Source: Nocardioides sp. (GTDB lineage Bacteria > Actinomycetota > Actinomycetes > Propionibacteriales > Nocardioidaceae). Taken from it: a stretch of 7,377 nucleotides of DNA. The stretch is from the NCBI GenBank assembly GCA_003519585.1, contig DOWL01000066.1, positions 457 through 7,833 of the forward strand, in the 5' to 3' direction. Positions 1-7,263 of the stretch are shown here, piece by piece. A program made the translations under genes and the position numbers. The notes beneath the pieces were generated by a model, which worked only from the letters and a program-made list of their open reading frames with translations, did not search any database and was not told where the DNA came from. The stretch's first letter is position 1. Every line of letters starts with the position of its first letter.

Positions 1-2596
1 CGGGCAGTTGCGCGGCGATCTGCTGGACGTACGGCAGGATCGTGAGGTCCTGGCTCTCGGTGAGCAGCGGCGAGGGGAAGACCTCGACGACGTCCTGCCG
101 CGAGAAGGTGCCGGCCGGCATCGCGACGTACGGCGTGTTGGTGGCGTACGACGGCCGGTGGTCGCCGAGGATCGGGAACGACCGGGTGATCACGTTGCCG
201 TAGCTGTTGGTGATCGTGACGTCGACCTGAGGTAGGAAGTTCTGGTCGTCGGGGATCCGGAAGGTCGGCGACTCCGACCAGTTGGCGTTGGTGGGTGCCT
301 CGGTCGGCAGGATCATCGGCCCGGTGTCGCACGACGGGACGTCCCCGCCGGCATCCTGGCACTGGACCGTGTAGGTCTTGCTGATGGTGTGGCCGCGGCC
401 GTCGTCGGCCCAGTCGACGCCGACGGTGAAGGTGTCCGTACGCGTCGACTGCAGCAGCCGCAGGTCGAGGAAGAGTGAGCCGTTGAGCACCCGGTCGTCT
501 CGCACCGTCGCACTCATCACCTCGGGCGCCGGCTGGACCATCGTGAACTCGACGGCTCCGGTCCGGGTCAGCGCCGGCGGGCCGTTGTAGTGGAACGTCG
601 TCGTGGCGCGGTAGCGCCCCGGCTCGAGCAGCCTCCTCGTGACGCTGGCGCCCGCGGCCGTGATCGTCTCGACCACGGCGCCTGAGTCGTCGAGTCGGTC
701 GATCGTCCACGTGTAGGTCCCCGCGAGCGACTGGCCGGGAGTGGACAGGTTGGCGTCGAGCTTGACCAGGTTGTCGGCGATCAGGATCCCCTGGATGCTC
801 GGCACCACGTTGACCGGCAGCAGCACCGGGTCGAAGGGCAGCAACCCGACGGTCTGATCCGTGCCGTCGAGCGCGGTATACGTCCAGTGATCGGCGAGCG
901 TGTACATCTCGGGGGCCGAAGGCCGGGTGACACTGAACTGAAGCTCGGCCGGGTCGTCGCCCTCATGATGCCGCATCAGGGACAGCTGGGCGATCTGACC
1001 ATCCTGGTCGAGGTAAGTCAGGGTCAGTTGGGGTCGGTAGGGGCCCCACTGCCCGGTGCGGGCGCTGCGCTCGGAGACCATCAGCCAGTTGCGGCTGAAG
1101 AGCACTCGGTACCCGTCGACGGTGTTCCCGTCGCGGTCCAGGGCGCCGTCGGGAGCGGCGAGCACGACGTACGGCAGCGCATCGCCGTTGTCGTCGGAGA
1201 AATGCAGGTCGTCGGCGGCCGACGAGGTCACCGAGTACCCGGTGGCCGGGTCCATGATGGGGTCGCCGCCCTCGTCGAACATCATCCACTCGGCGACCTG
1301 CGCGTCCAGCCCGTCGCGGAAGGCGTCCGTGTGCACGACCGCGGGATCGCCGCTGGGCGGGTCCTCGCCGTCCTCGAAGCTCAGTCCGGCGTAGTCGGCG
1401 ATCCGGCCGCGGACCCCAAGCGGGTCGGTGTCGCCGGCAGCCGCCGCGGCACGCGCGCGGATCTGGTCCCCAGGCTTGGCGTCCTCGACCATCTGCCAGA
1501 TCGCGACAGCCAGGATGATCAGCGCGATGGCGAAGATGATTGCCGGCCCGGCCGCGGCGGCGGAGGAGCTCAGGAGCAGGGTGAACGTCGCGTCCTCTGC
1601 GGCGACGAGCAGTGCCTGCTGGGCGACGAAGGCAGTGGCCGCGACGCCGATCCCGATGCCTGCACCGGCGGCCGCTGCGGCGCCCACGGCACCGATGGCC
1701 AGGATCCCGGCCTGGGTCTTGCCGATCATGTAGCGGACCCTGGCATCACCCGAGTGCGTCACCAGATTGGTGGGGTCCCGGTACGCCGCCCACTTCTCGA
1801 ACGTCTCAGCCGGAGGAGTGCCGTTGGTCAGGGCGAACAGCTGCACCCGGTTTGCGGCGCTGCACTTGGCGGTGCCGACGACCGGGTTGGGCACGACGGG
1901 CATGCCGGAGCCGGCCGGGGGTGCGGGAGGGACGTACTCGCACGGCGCGGTGGTCCACCGGTTGTATTCGTCGAGCGCCGTCGTAGCGGCCCTGACCTGC
2001 TTGGCCTTGTAGTACGACTCGAGCGCCTCGAACGCCGCCTCCTCCTGGTCGGTCATCGGCTCGCCGTACAGCTTCTTGTCGATGATGTTGCGTAGCCGCA
2101 TCTCGACGTACGCGCGGATCTCGGGCCGTGCGTAGGCGAGCATCATGCTGTCGTTCTGCACGCCGTGCGCGTCCGCGGTGGAGGCGTACGCCTCGTCGAT
2201 GATCCAGTCCATCTGGTCGCCGGGGAGACCGCCTGGCGCCGTCGGGGCGTTGGTGATCTGCACCGGCGGGTAGACCGTGCCGTTCGGGTAGAGCGCGTCC
2301 CCCGAGGCGCCCAGGCAGAACGACTCCGACGTCGCCTGCAGCGGGACGCACTCCTGGGCGGTGGGCGCCGTCCCGCCCGGGTTGTCCACCACGACGGGGG
2401 ACGTGCCGTTGACCGGGTTGCCGACAGTGACCGTCAACGGATCGGCGGTCGAACCGACGCTCAGCGGCGGCGACGTGATCACCGTGATCGGGTCGTCGGC
2501 GTGCGCGGGCGGGCTCGACATGGTCTCGGTGACGGTCAGCACGAGCGCCGTAGCCAGCACCCCGGTCCCCACGGCGCGCAGCCGTTTCCCGATCAT
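1..2596 (-). CDS. Large exported protein with hydrophobic hairpin and Ig/PKD-like domains (3' end beyond window)
   Basis: An uninterrupted frame of 865 codons runs from ATG at 2596 off the left edge, so the C-terminus is not seen. Residues 1-33 look like a Sec signal peptide: basic K4, R5, R7, a hydrophobic core about 9-23, and a likely cleavage after AHA at 31-33. Residues 34-290 are mostly polar and, from about 110, probably helical. Residues 296-333 and 346-368 are two hydrophobic stretches, the first Gly/Ala-rich. From about 395 the chain looks beta-rich, with an Asp/Gly-rich loop region and PKD/Ig-like segments at about 606-690 (containing TYTWTID) and 690-815. Six cysteines are seen as three close pairs (83/94, 219/245, 746/756), fitting extracytoplasmic disulfides. 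It starts 33 nt after the upstream regulator with no good Shine-Dalgarno sequence. I do not recognise a named family. A surface or secreted adhesin-like role is possible but unproven; no catalytic motif is visible. Confidence 0.88.
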   Translation of the reverse strand, partial: MIGKRLRAVGTGVLATALVLTVTETMSSPPAHADDPITVITSPPLSVGSTADPLTVTVGNPVNGTSPVVVDNPGGTAPTAQECVPLQATSESFCLGASGDALYPNGTVYPPVQITNAPTAPGGLPGDQMDWIIDEAYASTADAHGVQNDSMMLAYARPEIRAYVEMRLRNIIDKKLYGEPMTDQEEAAFEALESYYKAKQVRAATTALDEYNRWTTAPCEYVPPAPPAGSGMPVVPNPVVGTAKCSAANRVQLFALTNGTPPAETFEKWAAYRDPTNLVTHSGDARVRYMIGKTQAGILAIGAVGAAAAAGAGIGIGVAATAFVAQQALLVAAEDATFTLLLSSSAAAAGPAIIFAIALIILAVAIWQMVEDAKPGDQIRARAAAAAGDTDPLGVRGRIADYAGLSFEDGEDPPSGDPAVVHTDAFRDGLDAQVAEWMMFDEGGDPIMDPATGYSVTSSAADDLHFSDDNGDALPYVVLAAPDGALDRDGNTVDGYRVLFSRNWLMVSERSARTGQWGPYRPQLTLTYLDQDGQIAQLSLMRHHEGDDPAELQFSVTRPSAPEMYTLADHWTYTALDGTDQTVGLLPFDPVLLPVNVVPSIQGILIADNLVKLDANLSTPGQSLAGTYTWTIDRLDDSGAVVETITAAGASVTRRLLEPGRYRATTTFHYNGPPALTRTGAVEFTMVQPAPEVMSATVRDDRVLNGSLFLDLRLLQSTRTDTFTVGVDWADDGRGHTISKTYTVQCQDAGGDVPSCDTGPMILPTEAPTNANWSESPTFRIPDDQNFLPQVDVTITNSYGNVITRSFPILGDHRPSYATNTPYVAMPAGTFSRQDVVEVFPSPLLTESQDLTILPYVQQIAAQLP
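1493..1711 (-). other. Segment encoding two-helix hydrophobic hairpin in the exported protein
   Basis: Codons 296-368 of the exported protein encode a Gly/Ala-rich apolar stretch (296-333, with GxG and GxxxG-type spacing), a short loop carrying E334 and D335, and a second strongly apolar stretch (346-368, rich in Ile, Leu, Ala and ending in W367). The hairpin is bounded by charged segments on both sides (R and K residues before 296, E371/D372 and K after it). This could be a membrane-inserted helical hairpin with both flanks on the outer face. The interpretation rests on hydrophobicity read by eye. Confidence 0.6.
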
Positions 2597-2629
2597 CACG
2601 ACCGGAGATTAAGGACGCGAGACGAGAGG
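2597..2629 (-). other. 33-nt intergenic spacer between regulator and exported-protein gene
   Basis: This is the only spacer over 30 nt in the window. It contains no inverted repeat able to form a terminator, no convincing -10/-35 pair and no clear GGAGG-type ribosome binding site before the ATG at 2596. The simplest reading is that the exported-protein gene is transcribed from upstream with the regulator, though a leaderless or weak internal promoter cannot be excluded by eye. Confidence 0.4.
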
Positions 2630-5260
2630 TCAGGCCCCGAACACCGAGTTGGTGGGAAAGTCGGTGGGAAGTCGGTGGGCCAGCTCCCGGGTCCGGGCCA
2701 GGTCGACGACGTTCCGCGTCGCCTCGGCACGGCGCAGCGCGCGGGCGACCAACTCGGCGGCGCGGTCGGTGTCGCCGAGGGCCAGGCATGTCTCGGCGCC
2801 CGCGTTGAAGATCATCACGTCGTGCAGGCGAGTGGGCGCCTCGCCCTCCAACCACGGCGCGAGCCTCTCGAGCGCCGCCTCGGCCTCGCCCGCCGCGAGG
2901 TCGAGCTCGGCGCGGCGCGCGTCGATCCACGCATCGAAGGCGAAGGTCGTGAGGTCCGGCGCCGTCGCGGCCTCGTCATAGCAGGCTCGGGCCGCGGCCG
3001 GGTTGCCCTGGACCGCGCGCAGCAGCCCCAGATAGGCAGGGGCGATCCCCGAGAACAGAGTGAGCGAGTCGCTGCGCGCGAGCTCGACCCCGCGCTCGAG
3101 GTGCTGTTCGGCGGCGGCCAGGTCGCCGGCGTACAGATGGGTGAGCCCGGTATCGGCCGCGTGCAGGGCCTCCGCGTCGGTGTCCCCGGAACGGCGGGTG
3201 AGGACGAGGCCGCGTTCACCCAGCCGCAGGGCGCGTTCGAACTCGCCCCGCATGGTCAGGGTCCAGTGCAGCGCGAGGGTTGCCTCACTCTCTGTGGAGA
3301 CCGCGTCGACGCTGCGGGCGAGTCGGATCGCCTGCCCCAGGTCGTCGACCGCTTGGTCGGGCTGGTCGAGGAAGAGACGGACCGTCCCGGAGACTGCGTA
3401 AGCATCCGCCTCGACGGTCGTGGCCTGCTCCTCGCGCGCCAGCCGAGTGGCTCGCGCGGTCGCCTCCAGGGCCTCGGGCAGCTCTCCCAGACTCAGGCGC
3501 ACCCGCGCCAGGCCCAGGCACAGCGCGGCCACCCCGGGTGCCGGCTCGGTGCCCCCGATCGGGACCTCGAGCTCCGCGACAACGGCGGAGAGGCGCCGGG
3601 CGGCGGCCTCGCTCTCGCCGCGCCGGTGCTGGGCCTGGGCGAGCAACCCCTCGGCGCGCAGCCGTGACTCGACGTCCGCCAGTGCGCGGAAGGTGTCGGC
3701 CGCGCGGGTCAGCGCGTCGACGGATTCGTCGTACCTCGCGGTCGTGAGCAGGACCCGCGCGAGCCGTTCGAGGCCAGCGGCCCGCGACGGTACGTCGTCG
3801 ACCTCCTCGGCCAACTCCAGCCCGCGCTCGTAGAGCTGGATCGCCTCGGCCGGCGAATGGGCCTCCGCCGCGACGTCGCCGGCGAGCAGGCAGAACGGGA
3901 CCGCTCGGGCGAGATCGCCGCTCGCCTCGAGGTGCCGGGCCACCTCGGCTGCGCGGCGGCGGCGTACGGCGGGTGGCCGGCCGCCGAGCAGGTCGCCGAG
4001 CTCGCGATGCAGCCGGCGGCGACGCGCGGGGGAGAGGCGTGCGTAGAGCGACTGCCTGGTCAGGCTGTGGTCGAAGGCGTACCGGCCGTCCACGGTGGTC
4101 AGCAGCCCCGTGGACACCGCCTCGTCGAGCGCGCCTTCGTCCGTCGACAGGTCCTCCGGGTCGAAGACGTCCCCGAGCACACTGGCGGCGTCGAGCACGT
4201 CCTGGGCGGCCGGCGAGAGCCGGACGTACCTCTCGACGATCGCCTCGCTCACGCTGGCCGGCGCTTCGAGCAGGACGTCGTCGCGGCACATCCACTCGCC
4301 GGCGTCGCGGTGCAGGTCGCCCCGCTCGCTCAGCGCCGAGACCATCTCCACGGTGAAGAACGGGTTGCCGTCGCAATGCCGGTGGACGAGATCCACCAGG
4401 TCCGCGGAGACCGGAGCGGGGTCGTCCAACTGCTGGGTGACCAGGCGCGCCGTCATCTCCTGGTCGAGTCGTCCGACGGTGACGGCGCGGGAGCGACCCT
4501 CGCGGTGCAGGGAGTGCGCCAGTCGACGCACGGGATGGGCCGGGCCGGCCTCGGTGTCGCGATAGGTGCCGAGGAGGAGGACTCGGTCGGTGGGCGTATG
4601 CCGGGCCAGGTGGCTGAGCAATTCGAGGCTGGCGAGGTCGGCCCAGTGCAGGTCGTCGAGCAGCACGGCCACCGGCTGCAGGGCCGCGAGGTCGCGAACG
4701 AACGCTGTGACCGCGCGATGCAGGTGGGGCGGTGGTGCCGGCGCCAGTTGGTCGAACGCATCGAGCCAGGGGCCGAACGGCGTCTGGCTCTGCTCGAGAT
4801 AGCAGCGACCCGTTGCCACCCGGAACCCGAGCTCCTGGACGCGAACGCTCACCTCCTGGGCCAGCCGGGTCTTGCCGATCCCGGGCTCGCCCGAGAGGAG
4901 CACCAGCCTCCCGTGTCCGCTCGCGACGTCCTGCACGGCGGCCAGGACCACCGCCTGCTCGGCGTCCCTCCCGACCAGCCGGGTCGACGGCGTGGCGCCG
5001 AGATAGCCACCGACGGGCGCTCTCGACGGTGCCTCGGTACGCCGGCGCGCAGCGGCCACGAGCGCGTCGAGCTCGACCGGTGCCAGCTCCAGGGCCTCGG
5101 CGAGCAGCCGGACCGTGCTGGGGTACGGCGAGGAGTTCACCCCGCGCTCGAGGTTGCTCACCGTCCGCACGCCGAGGCCGGCGCGGTCGGCCAGCTCCGC
5201 CTGGGTCAGCCCGGCGGCCTCGCGCTGGCGACGGAGCAGCGCGGCGAACGAAGGTGCCAC
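2630..5260 (-). CDS. XRE-type HTH / AAA ATPase / TPR transcriptional regulator (876 aa)
   Basis: Probable cytoplasmic ATP-dependent transcriptional regulator. Residues 5-60 form an XRE/Cro-type helix-turn-helix (GLTQAELADRAGLG at 17-30, then TVSNLERG to 40). LVGRDAE (95-101) opens an AAA_16/STAND-like ATPase with Walker A GEPGIGKT (124-131) and Walker B VAVLLDDLHWAD (197-208); DGNPFF at 297-302 is also typical of this family. Residues from about 450 to 860 are Ala/Leu-rich helical repeats of TPR type (for example at 676-690 and 703-728). There is no C-terminal LuxR/GerE DNA-binding domain, so DNA binding must rest on the N-terminal HTH. The GTG start is chosen because it lies just before the HTH; the ATG at 5268 is in another frame. 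The start is 7 nt after the synthetase stop with no clear Shine-Dalgarno, suggesting translational coupling. The ligand or signal sensed and the target genes are unknown. Confidence 0.92.
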   Translation of the reverse strand: MAPSFAALLRRQREAAGLTQAELADRAGLGVRTVSNLERGVNSSPYPSTVRLLAEALELAPVELDALVAAARRRTEAPSRAPVGGYLGATPSTRLVGRDAEQAVVLAAVQDVASGHGRLVLLSGEPGIGKTRLAQEVSVRVQELGFRVATGRCYLEQSQTPFGPWLDAFDQLAPAPPPHLHRAVTAFVRDLAALQPVAVLLDDLHWADLASLELLSHLARHTPTDRVLLLGTYRDTEAGPAHPVRRLAHSLHREGRSRAVTVGRLDQEMTARLVTQQLDDPAPVSADLVDLVHRHCDGNPFFTVEMVSALSERGDLHRDAGEWMCRDDVLLEAPASVSEAIVERYVRLSPAAQDVLDAASVLGDVFDPEDLSTDEGALDEAVSTGLLTTVDGRYAFDHSLTRQSLYARLSPARRRRLHRELGDLLGGRPPAVRRRRAAEVARHLEASGDLARAVPFCLLAGDVAAEAHSPAEAIQLYERGLELAEEVDDVPSRAAGLERLARVLLTTARYDESVDALTRAADTFRALADVESRLRAEGLLAQAQHRRGESEAAARRLSAVVAELEVPIGGTEPAPGVAALCLGLARVRLSLGELPEALEATARATRLAREEQATTVEADAYAVSGTVRLFLDQPDQAVDDLGQAIRLARSVDAVSTESEATLALHWTLTMRGEFERALRLGERGLVLTRRSGDTDAEALHAADTGLTHLYAGDLAAAEQHLERGVELARSDSLTLFSGIAPAYLGLLRAVQGNPAAARACYDEAATAPDLTTFAFDAWIDARRAELDLAAGEAEAALERLAPWLEGEAPTRLHDVMIFNAGAETCLALGDTDRAAELVARALRRAEATRNVVDLARTRELAHRLPTDFPTNSVFGA
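2646..2679 (-). repeat. Three-copy 11-12 bp direct repeat at the 3' end of the regulator gene
   Basis: Read on the plus strand, the units are GAGTTGGTGGG (2646-2656), AAAGTCGGTGGG (2657-2668) and AAGTCGGTGGG (2669-2679); the last two differ only by one extra A. On the coding strand they give the C-terminal residues around LPTDFPTNS. Because the units are 11 or 12 bp, gain or loss of an 11-bp copy would shift the frame a few codons before the stop. It could be chance similarity in Pro/Thr-rich coding sequence. Confidence 0.6.
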
Positions 5261-5267
5261 CCAGGCA

Positions 5268-6149
5268 TCAAACCAGTACGGGCTGGTACGCCGTACCGCG
5301 CTCCTCGCGCACCCAGAGCACCCCGTCGCCGGCGGTGGCGCCCTGTCGGATCAGCTCGCGCTTGAGCACCTTGTTGGTGGCGGTCGAGGGCAACGCCGGG
5401 GCGATGCGCACGTAGCGGGGCCAACCGTGGCCGGGCAGGTCCGGCTGGGCCGCGAGGAAGTCGGTGAGCTCGGCGGGGGCGAGCAGGGCGTCCTCGTGGA
5501 GCACGAGCGCGGCCATCACCTGGCAGTCGAAGCGCCGGGCGAACTCCTCGATGTCCCGATCGCTGGCCTCGTTGCCGAACGCGACCCGGAGCGGGTTGTC
5601 CGCGTCGTCGGCACGTGGGGGAGTGGCCAGCACATAGGCGAGCGGTTTGCCGACGTAGTTGAGGTACGTCGCTCCGAAGTGGCGGACGTCGTCGAGGAGC
5701 CGTGACGCCGAGAACCGCGCCGGCACGATCGAGGCGCCGCTCGTCGCAGCTACGGCCCAGCCGGCCACCACGGAGTTGGAGTGGAACAGCGGCATCGAGA
5801 CGTAGCAGACGTCGTCGCCGGTGATCGAGAACCGGTCGACCAGATGGCTGCCCGAGAAGATCGGGAAGATGTGCGGCACCTGCTCGCCACGGCGGGTCGT
5901 GTTGAGCCCCACCAGCACGTAGCCGCCGAGCGCGGCAGCGGCCATCGCGCGGAGCATGTCGGGGGCGTTCCCGAGCATCGCTCCGACGTGGGGCGGCCGG
6001 GCCGGGTCCAGCAGCGCGAGCACGGCAGCGGCCTGCTCGCCGGCCTCGGCCAGATGTGCGCGCCAGGTCCACGTGCGGTCGCCGTACCGCACTCCGATGC
6101 GGTCGTCCTCGGCCCGCTCGCACAGCAGTTGCTGGACGGTCTCGGCCAT
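5268..6149 (-). CDS. FadD17-like acyl-CoA synthetase with two internal in-frame deletions (293 aa)
   Basis: Relative of mycobacterial FadD17, a class I adenylate-forming enzyme that would make acyl-CoA from a fatty or steroid side-chain acid and ATP. Family landmarks are present: RPPHVGAMLGN (51-61), GLNTTRRGE (81-89), CYVSMPLFHSN (115-125), ATYLNYVGKPL (160-170), FGNE (191-194) and, at the end, WPRYVRIAPALP (243-254) with TATNKVLKREL (256-266) carrying the A10 lysine. From my knowledge of the family, about 80 residues with the ATP-binding P-loop (SGTSGDPKA type) are missing after residue 90, and about 130 residues covering the GFGSTEGG (A5), SGD (A7) and GR...DGEN (A8) motifs are missing after residue 211. 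FadD17 is about 500 residues, so the loss of about 210 accounts for the length. The product is very unlikely to adenylate anything. Start ATG follows a GGGGG stretch 8 nt upstream; the gene lies 23 nt after the FadE27-like gene. Confidence 0.85.
   Translation of the reverse strand: MAETVQQLLCERAEDDRIGVRYGDRTWTWRAHLAEAGEQAAAVLALLDPARPPHVGAMLGNAPDMLRAMAAAALGGYVLVGLNTTRRGEQVPHIFPIFSGSHLVDRFSITGDDVCYVSMPLFHSNSVVAGWAVAATSGASIVPARFSASRLLDDVRHFGATYLNYVGKPLAYVLATPPRADDADNPLRVAFGNEASDRDIEEFARRFDCQVMAALVLHEDALLAPAELTDFLAAQPDLPGHGWPRYVRIAPALPSTATNKVLKRELIRQGATAGDGVLWVREERGTAYQPVLV
5517..5522 (-). other. Deletion scar 2 in the synthetase gene (A5-A8 block lost)
   Basis: On the coding strand the sequence reads TGC CAG GTG ATG GCC at codons 209-213. 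The left side (EEFARRFDC) normally leads into the DGFGSTEGG motif; the right side (MAALVL) normally follows VGDQV near the start of the C-terminal lobe. Family members carry VMDG-like residues at the left position and QVMAAL at the right one, so a short direct repeat in the parent gene would explain the join. Confidence 0.65.
5877..5882 (-). other. Deletion scar 1 in the synthetase gene (P-loop region lost)
   Basis: On the coding strand the sequence reads GAG CAG GTG CCG at codons 89-92. Upstream of it the protein follows the FadD17 family through RRGE; directly downstream it resumes at the segment that normally follows the P-loop motif. The hexamer CAGGTG spans the join. Placement to within a few codons depends on remembered homologues, not an alignment. 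Confidence 0.6.
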
Positions 6150-6172
6150 CTGGCTTGCCCCCGAATGCCTGG

Positions 6173-7258
6173 CTAGGCCGGCTCGGCGGCGAGCGCCCGG
6201 CCGACGGCCAGCGCCTGCTCGGTGGCGCCGCCGTGCAGGAACTCGAACCGCTTGGCCGCGGTGAAGTAGCGGTGCGCCTCCCCGTCGAGGTCGATCCCGA
6301 CCCCACCGTGCACGTGCACGGTCGTGTGCGCGATCCGGTGTCCCGCGTCCGCGGCCCACAGCTTCGCCACCGCCACCTCCGTGTCGGCGGGCAGCCCCTC
6401 GTCCAGCCGCCAGGCGGCCTGCCACAGGGTCAGCCGCTGTCCGAGCGTGTCGATGTAGCCGTCGGCCAGCCGCTGCGAGACGGCCTGGAAGGTGCCGATC
6501 GGGCGGCCGAACTGCTCGCGCGTCTTGGCGTACGCCGCGGTACGGGCGAGGGCGCCCTCGCAGACGCCGAGCTGCTCGGCGGAGGCGGCCACGAGGAGCA
6601 ACTGCCGGAGCCGGGCGTACGGCGTGCCGTCGGCCGGCCCCACGAGCCGCTCGCCGTCCAGGGCCACGGCGTCGAGGTCCAACCGCGCGACCGCGTCGCC
6701 GTCGGAGAACGCCAACGGGGTCACGGTGACCCCTGGGTCGCCTGGCAGCACGACGTACACGCCGACTCCGGACGGCGTGTCCGCGGGGACCAGGAACGCG
6801 TCGGCGGCGCCGCCGACCGGCACGACGACCTTGGAGCCGGTGAGCACGTGGTCGGTGGCGGTCGTCGAGGGCCGGGCCGGCGCGTGGTCGCGCTCCTCGG
6901 CGACGGCGGGTGTGACCAGGAACGACCCGTCCGCGGTGAGCCAGGGGGAGGCCGGGGCGAGCTCGGCGAGCAGCCGGGTGGCGGGGCCGTGCCCGGCCAG
7001 CGGCACCGGCGCGACCGTACGGCCCACTTCGACCAGCACGCGACAGAGCTCGACGACCCCGAGCCCGGCGCCGTCGGCGTCCTCCGGGAGCCAGAGGCCG
7101 AGCAGCCCCGCGGCGCCGAGCTCGGCCCACAGGTCGCGGTCGAACCGGTCGCCAGCGGCCTCGACCGCCTTCAGCCGCTCGGCGGTGGCCCGGTCCTGAA
7201 GGATCTGCGCGGCCAACGCCGCCGCCTCGTCCTGCTCGGGGGTGAAGCTGAAGTCCAT
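6173..7258 (-). CDS. Acyl-CoA dehydrogenase, FadE27/ChsE5-like subunit (361 aa)
   Basis: Flavin-dependent acyl-CoA dehydrogenase family protein, probably one subunit of a heteromeric enzyme that introduces a C2-C3 double bond into a steroid or branched side-chain acyl-CoA. Start MDFSFTPEQ and the helical N-terminal domain (1-100) are typical; the middle (about 110-210) is the beta domain; the C-terminal helical domain contains KTREQFGRPIGTFQAVSQ (245-262), which contacts FAD across the dimer, and HVHGGVGID (315-323). The C-terminus has HGGATEQ (342-348) in place of the usual GGTNEIQR, as in the non-catalytic partner of paired FadE enzymes. Length is close to the family norm. ATG at 7258 has a good GAGGAAGG ribosome binding site and sits 17 nt after the partner gene. 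Known pairs such as ChsE4-ChsE5 of M. tuberculosis form alpha2beta2 tetramers; assignment here is by motif and gene order, without alignment. Confidence 0.9.
   Translation of the reverse strand: MDFSFTPEQDEAAALAAQILQDRATAERLKAVEAAGDRFDRDLWAELGAAGLLGLWLPEDADGAGLGVVELCRVLVEVGRTVAPVPLAGHGPATRLLAELAPASPWLTADGSFLVTPAVAEERDHAPARPSTTATDHVLTGSKVVVPVGGAADAFLVPADTPSGVGVYVVLPGDPGVTVTPLAFSDGDAVARLDLDAVALDGERLVGPADGTPYARLRQLLLVAASAEQLGVCEGALARTAAYAKTREQFGRPIGTFQAVSQRLADGYIDTLGQRLTLWQAAWRLDEGLPADTEVAVAKLWAADAGHRIAHTTVHVHGGVGIDLDGEAHRYFTAAKRFEFLHGGATEQALAVGRALAAEPA
6305..6322. repeat. Perfect 18-bp palindrome inside the FadE27-like gene
   Basis: The sequence ACCGTGCACGTGCACGGT is identical to its reverse complement. 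It encodes the TVHVHG part of the conserved HVHGGVG motif, so alternating Val/His codons (GTG CAC GTG CAC) explain it without any regulatory role. Confidence 0.7.
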
Positions 7259-7263
7259 CGGGT

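Noticed and set aside
887..2095. 402-codon plus-strand open frame
   Set aside because: It is antisense to the exported-protein gene, has no recognisable domain, and its composition is what the reverse complement of high-GC coding sequence gives.
2165..5365. Two plus-strand open frames of about 500 codons (2165-3667 and 3857-5365)
   Set aside because: Both lie opposite the regulator (the first also spans the exported-protein start). The regulator frame has clear HTH, Walker and TPR motifs, so the opposite frames are shadows rich in Arg, Gly and Ala.
5261..6172. 8-bp inverted repeat CCAGGCAT / ATGCCTGG (5261-5268 and 6165-6172) on either side of the synthetase gene
   Set aside because: Eight bases matching in inverted orientation is readily expected by chance in 7 kb of high-GC DNA; there is no target duplication, transposase or longer terminal repeat.
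6305..6322. 18-bp palindrome as a possible operator
   Set aside because: It lies deep inside a coding region and is fully explained by GTG/CAC codons of the conserved HVHGG motif; it does not resemble the KstR-type motif.
5268..7130. A 620-codon minus-strand frame spanning the FadE27-like gene and the synthetase
   Set aside because: Only its last 293 residues are family-like. The upstream part is out of frame with the dehydrogenase and reads as Arg/Ala-rich noise, so this is not a fusion protein.
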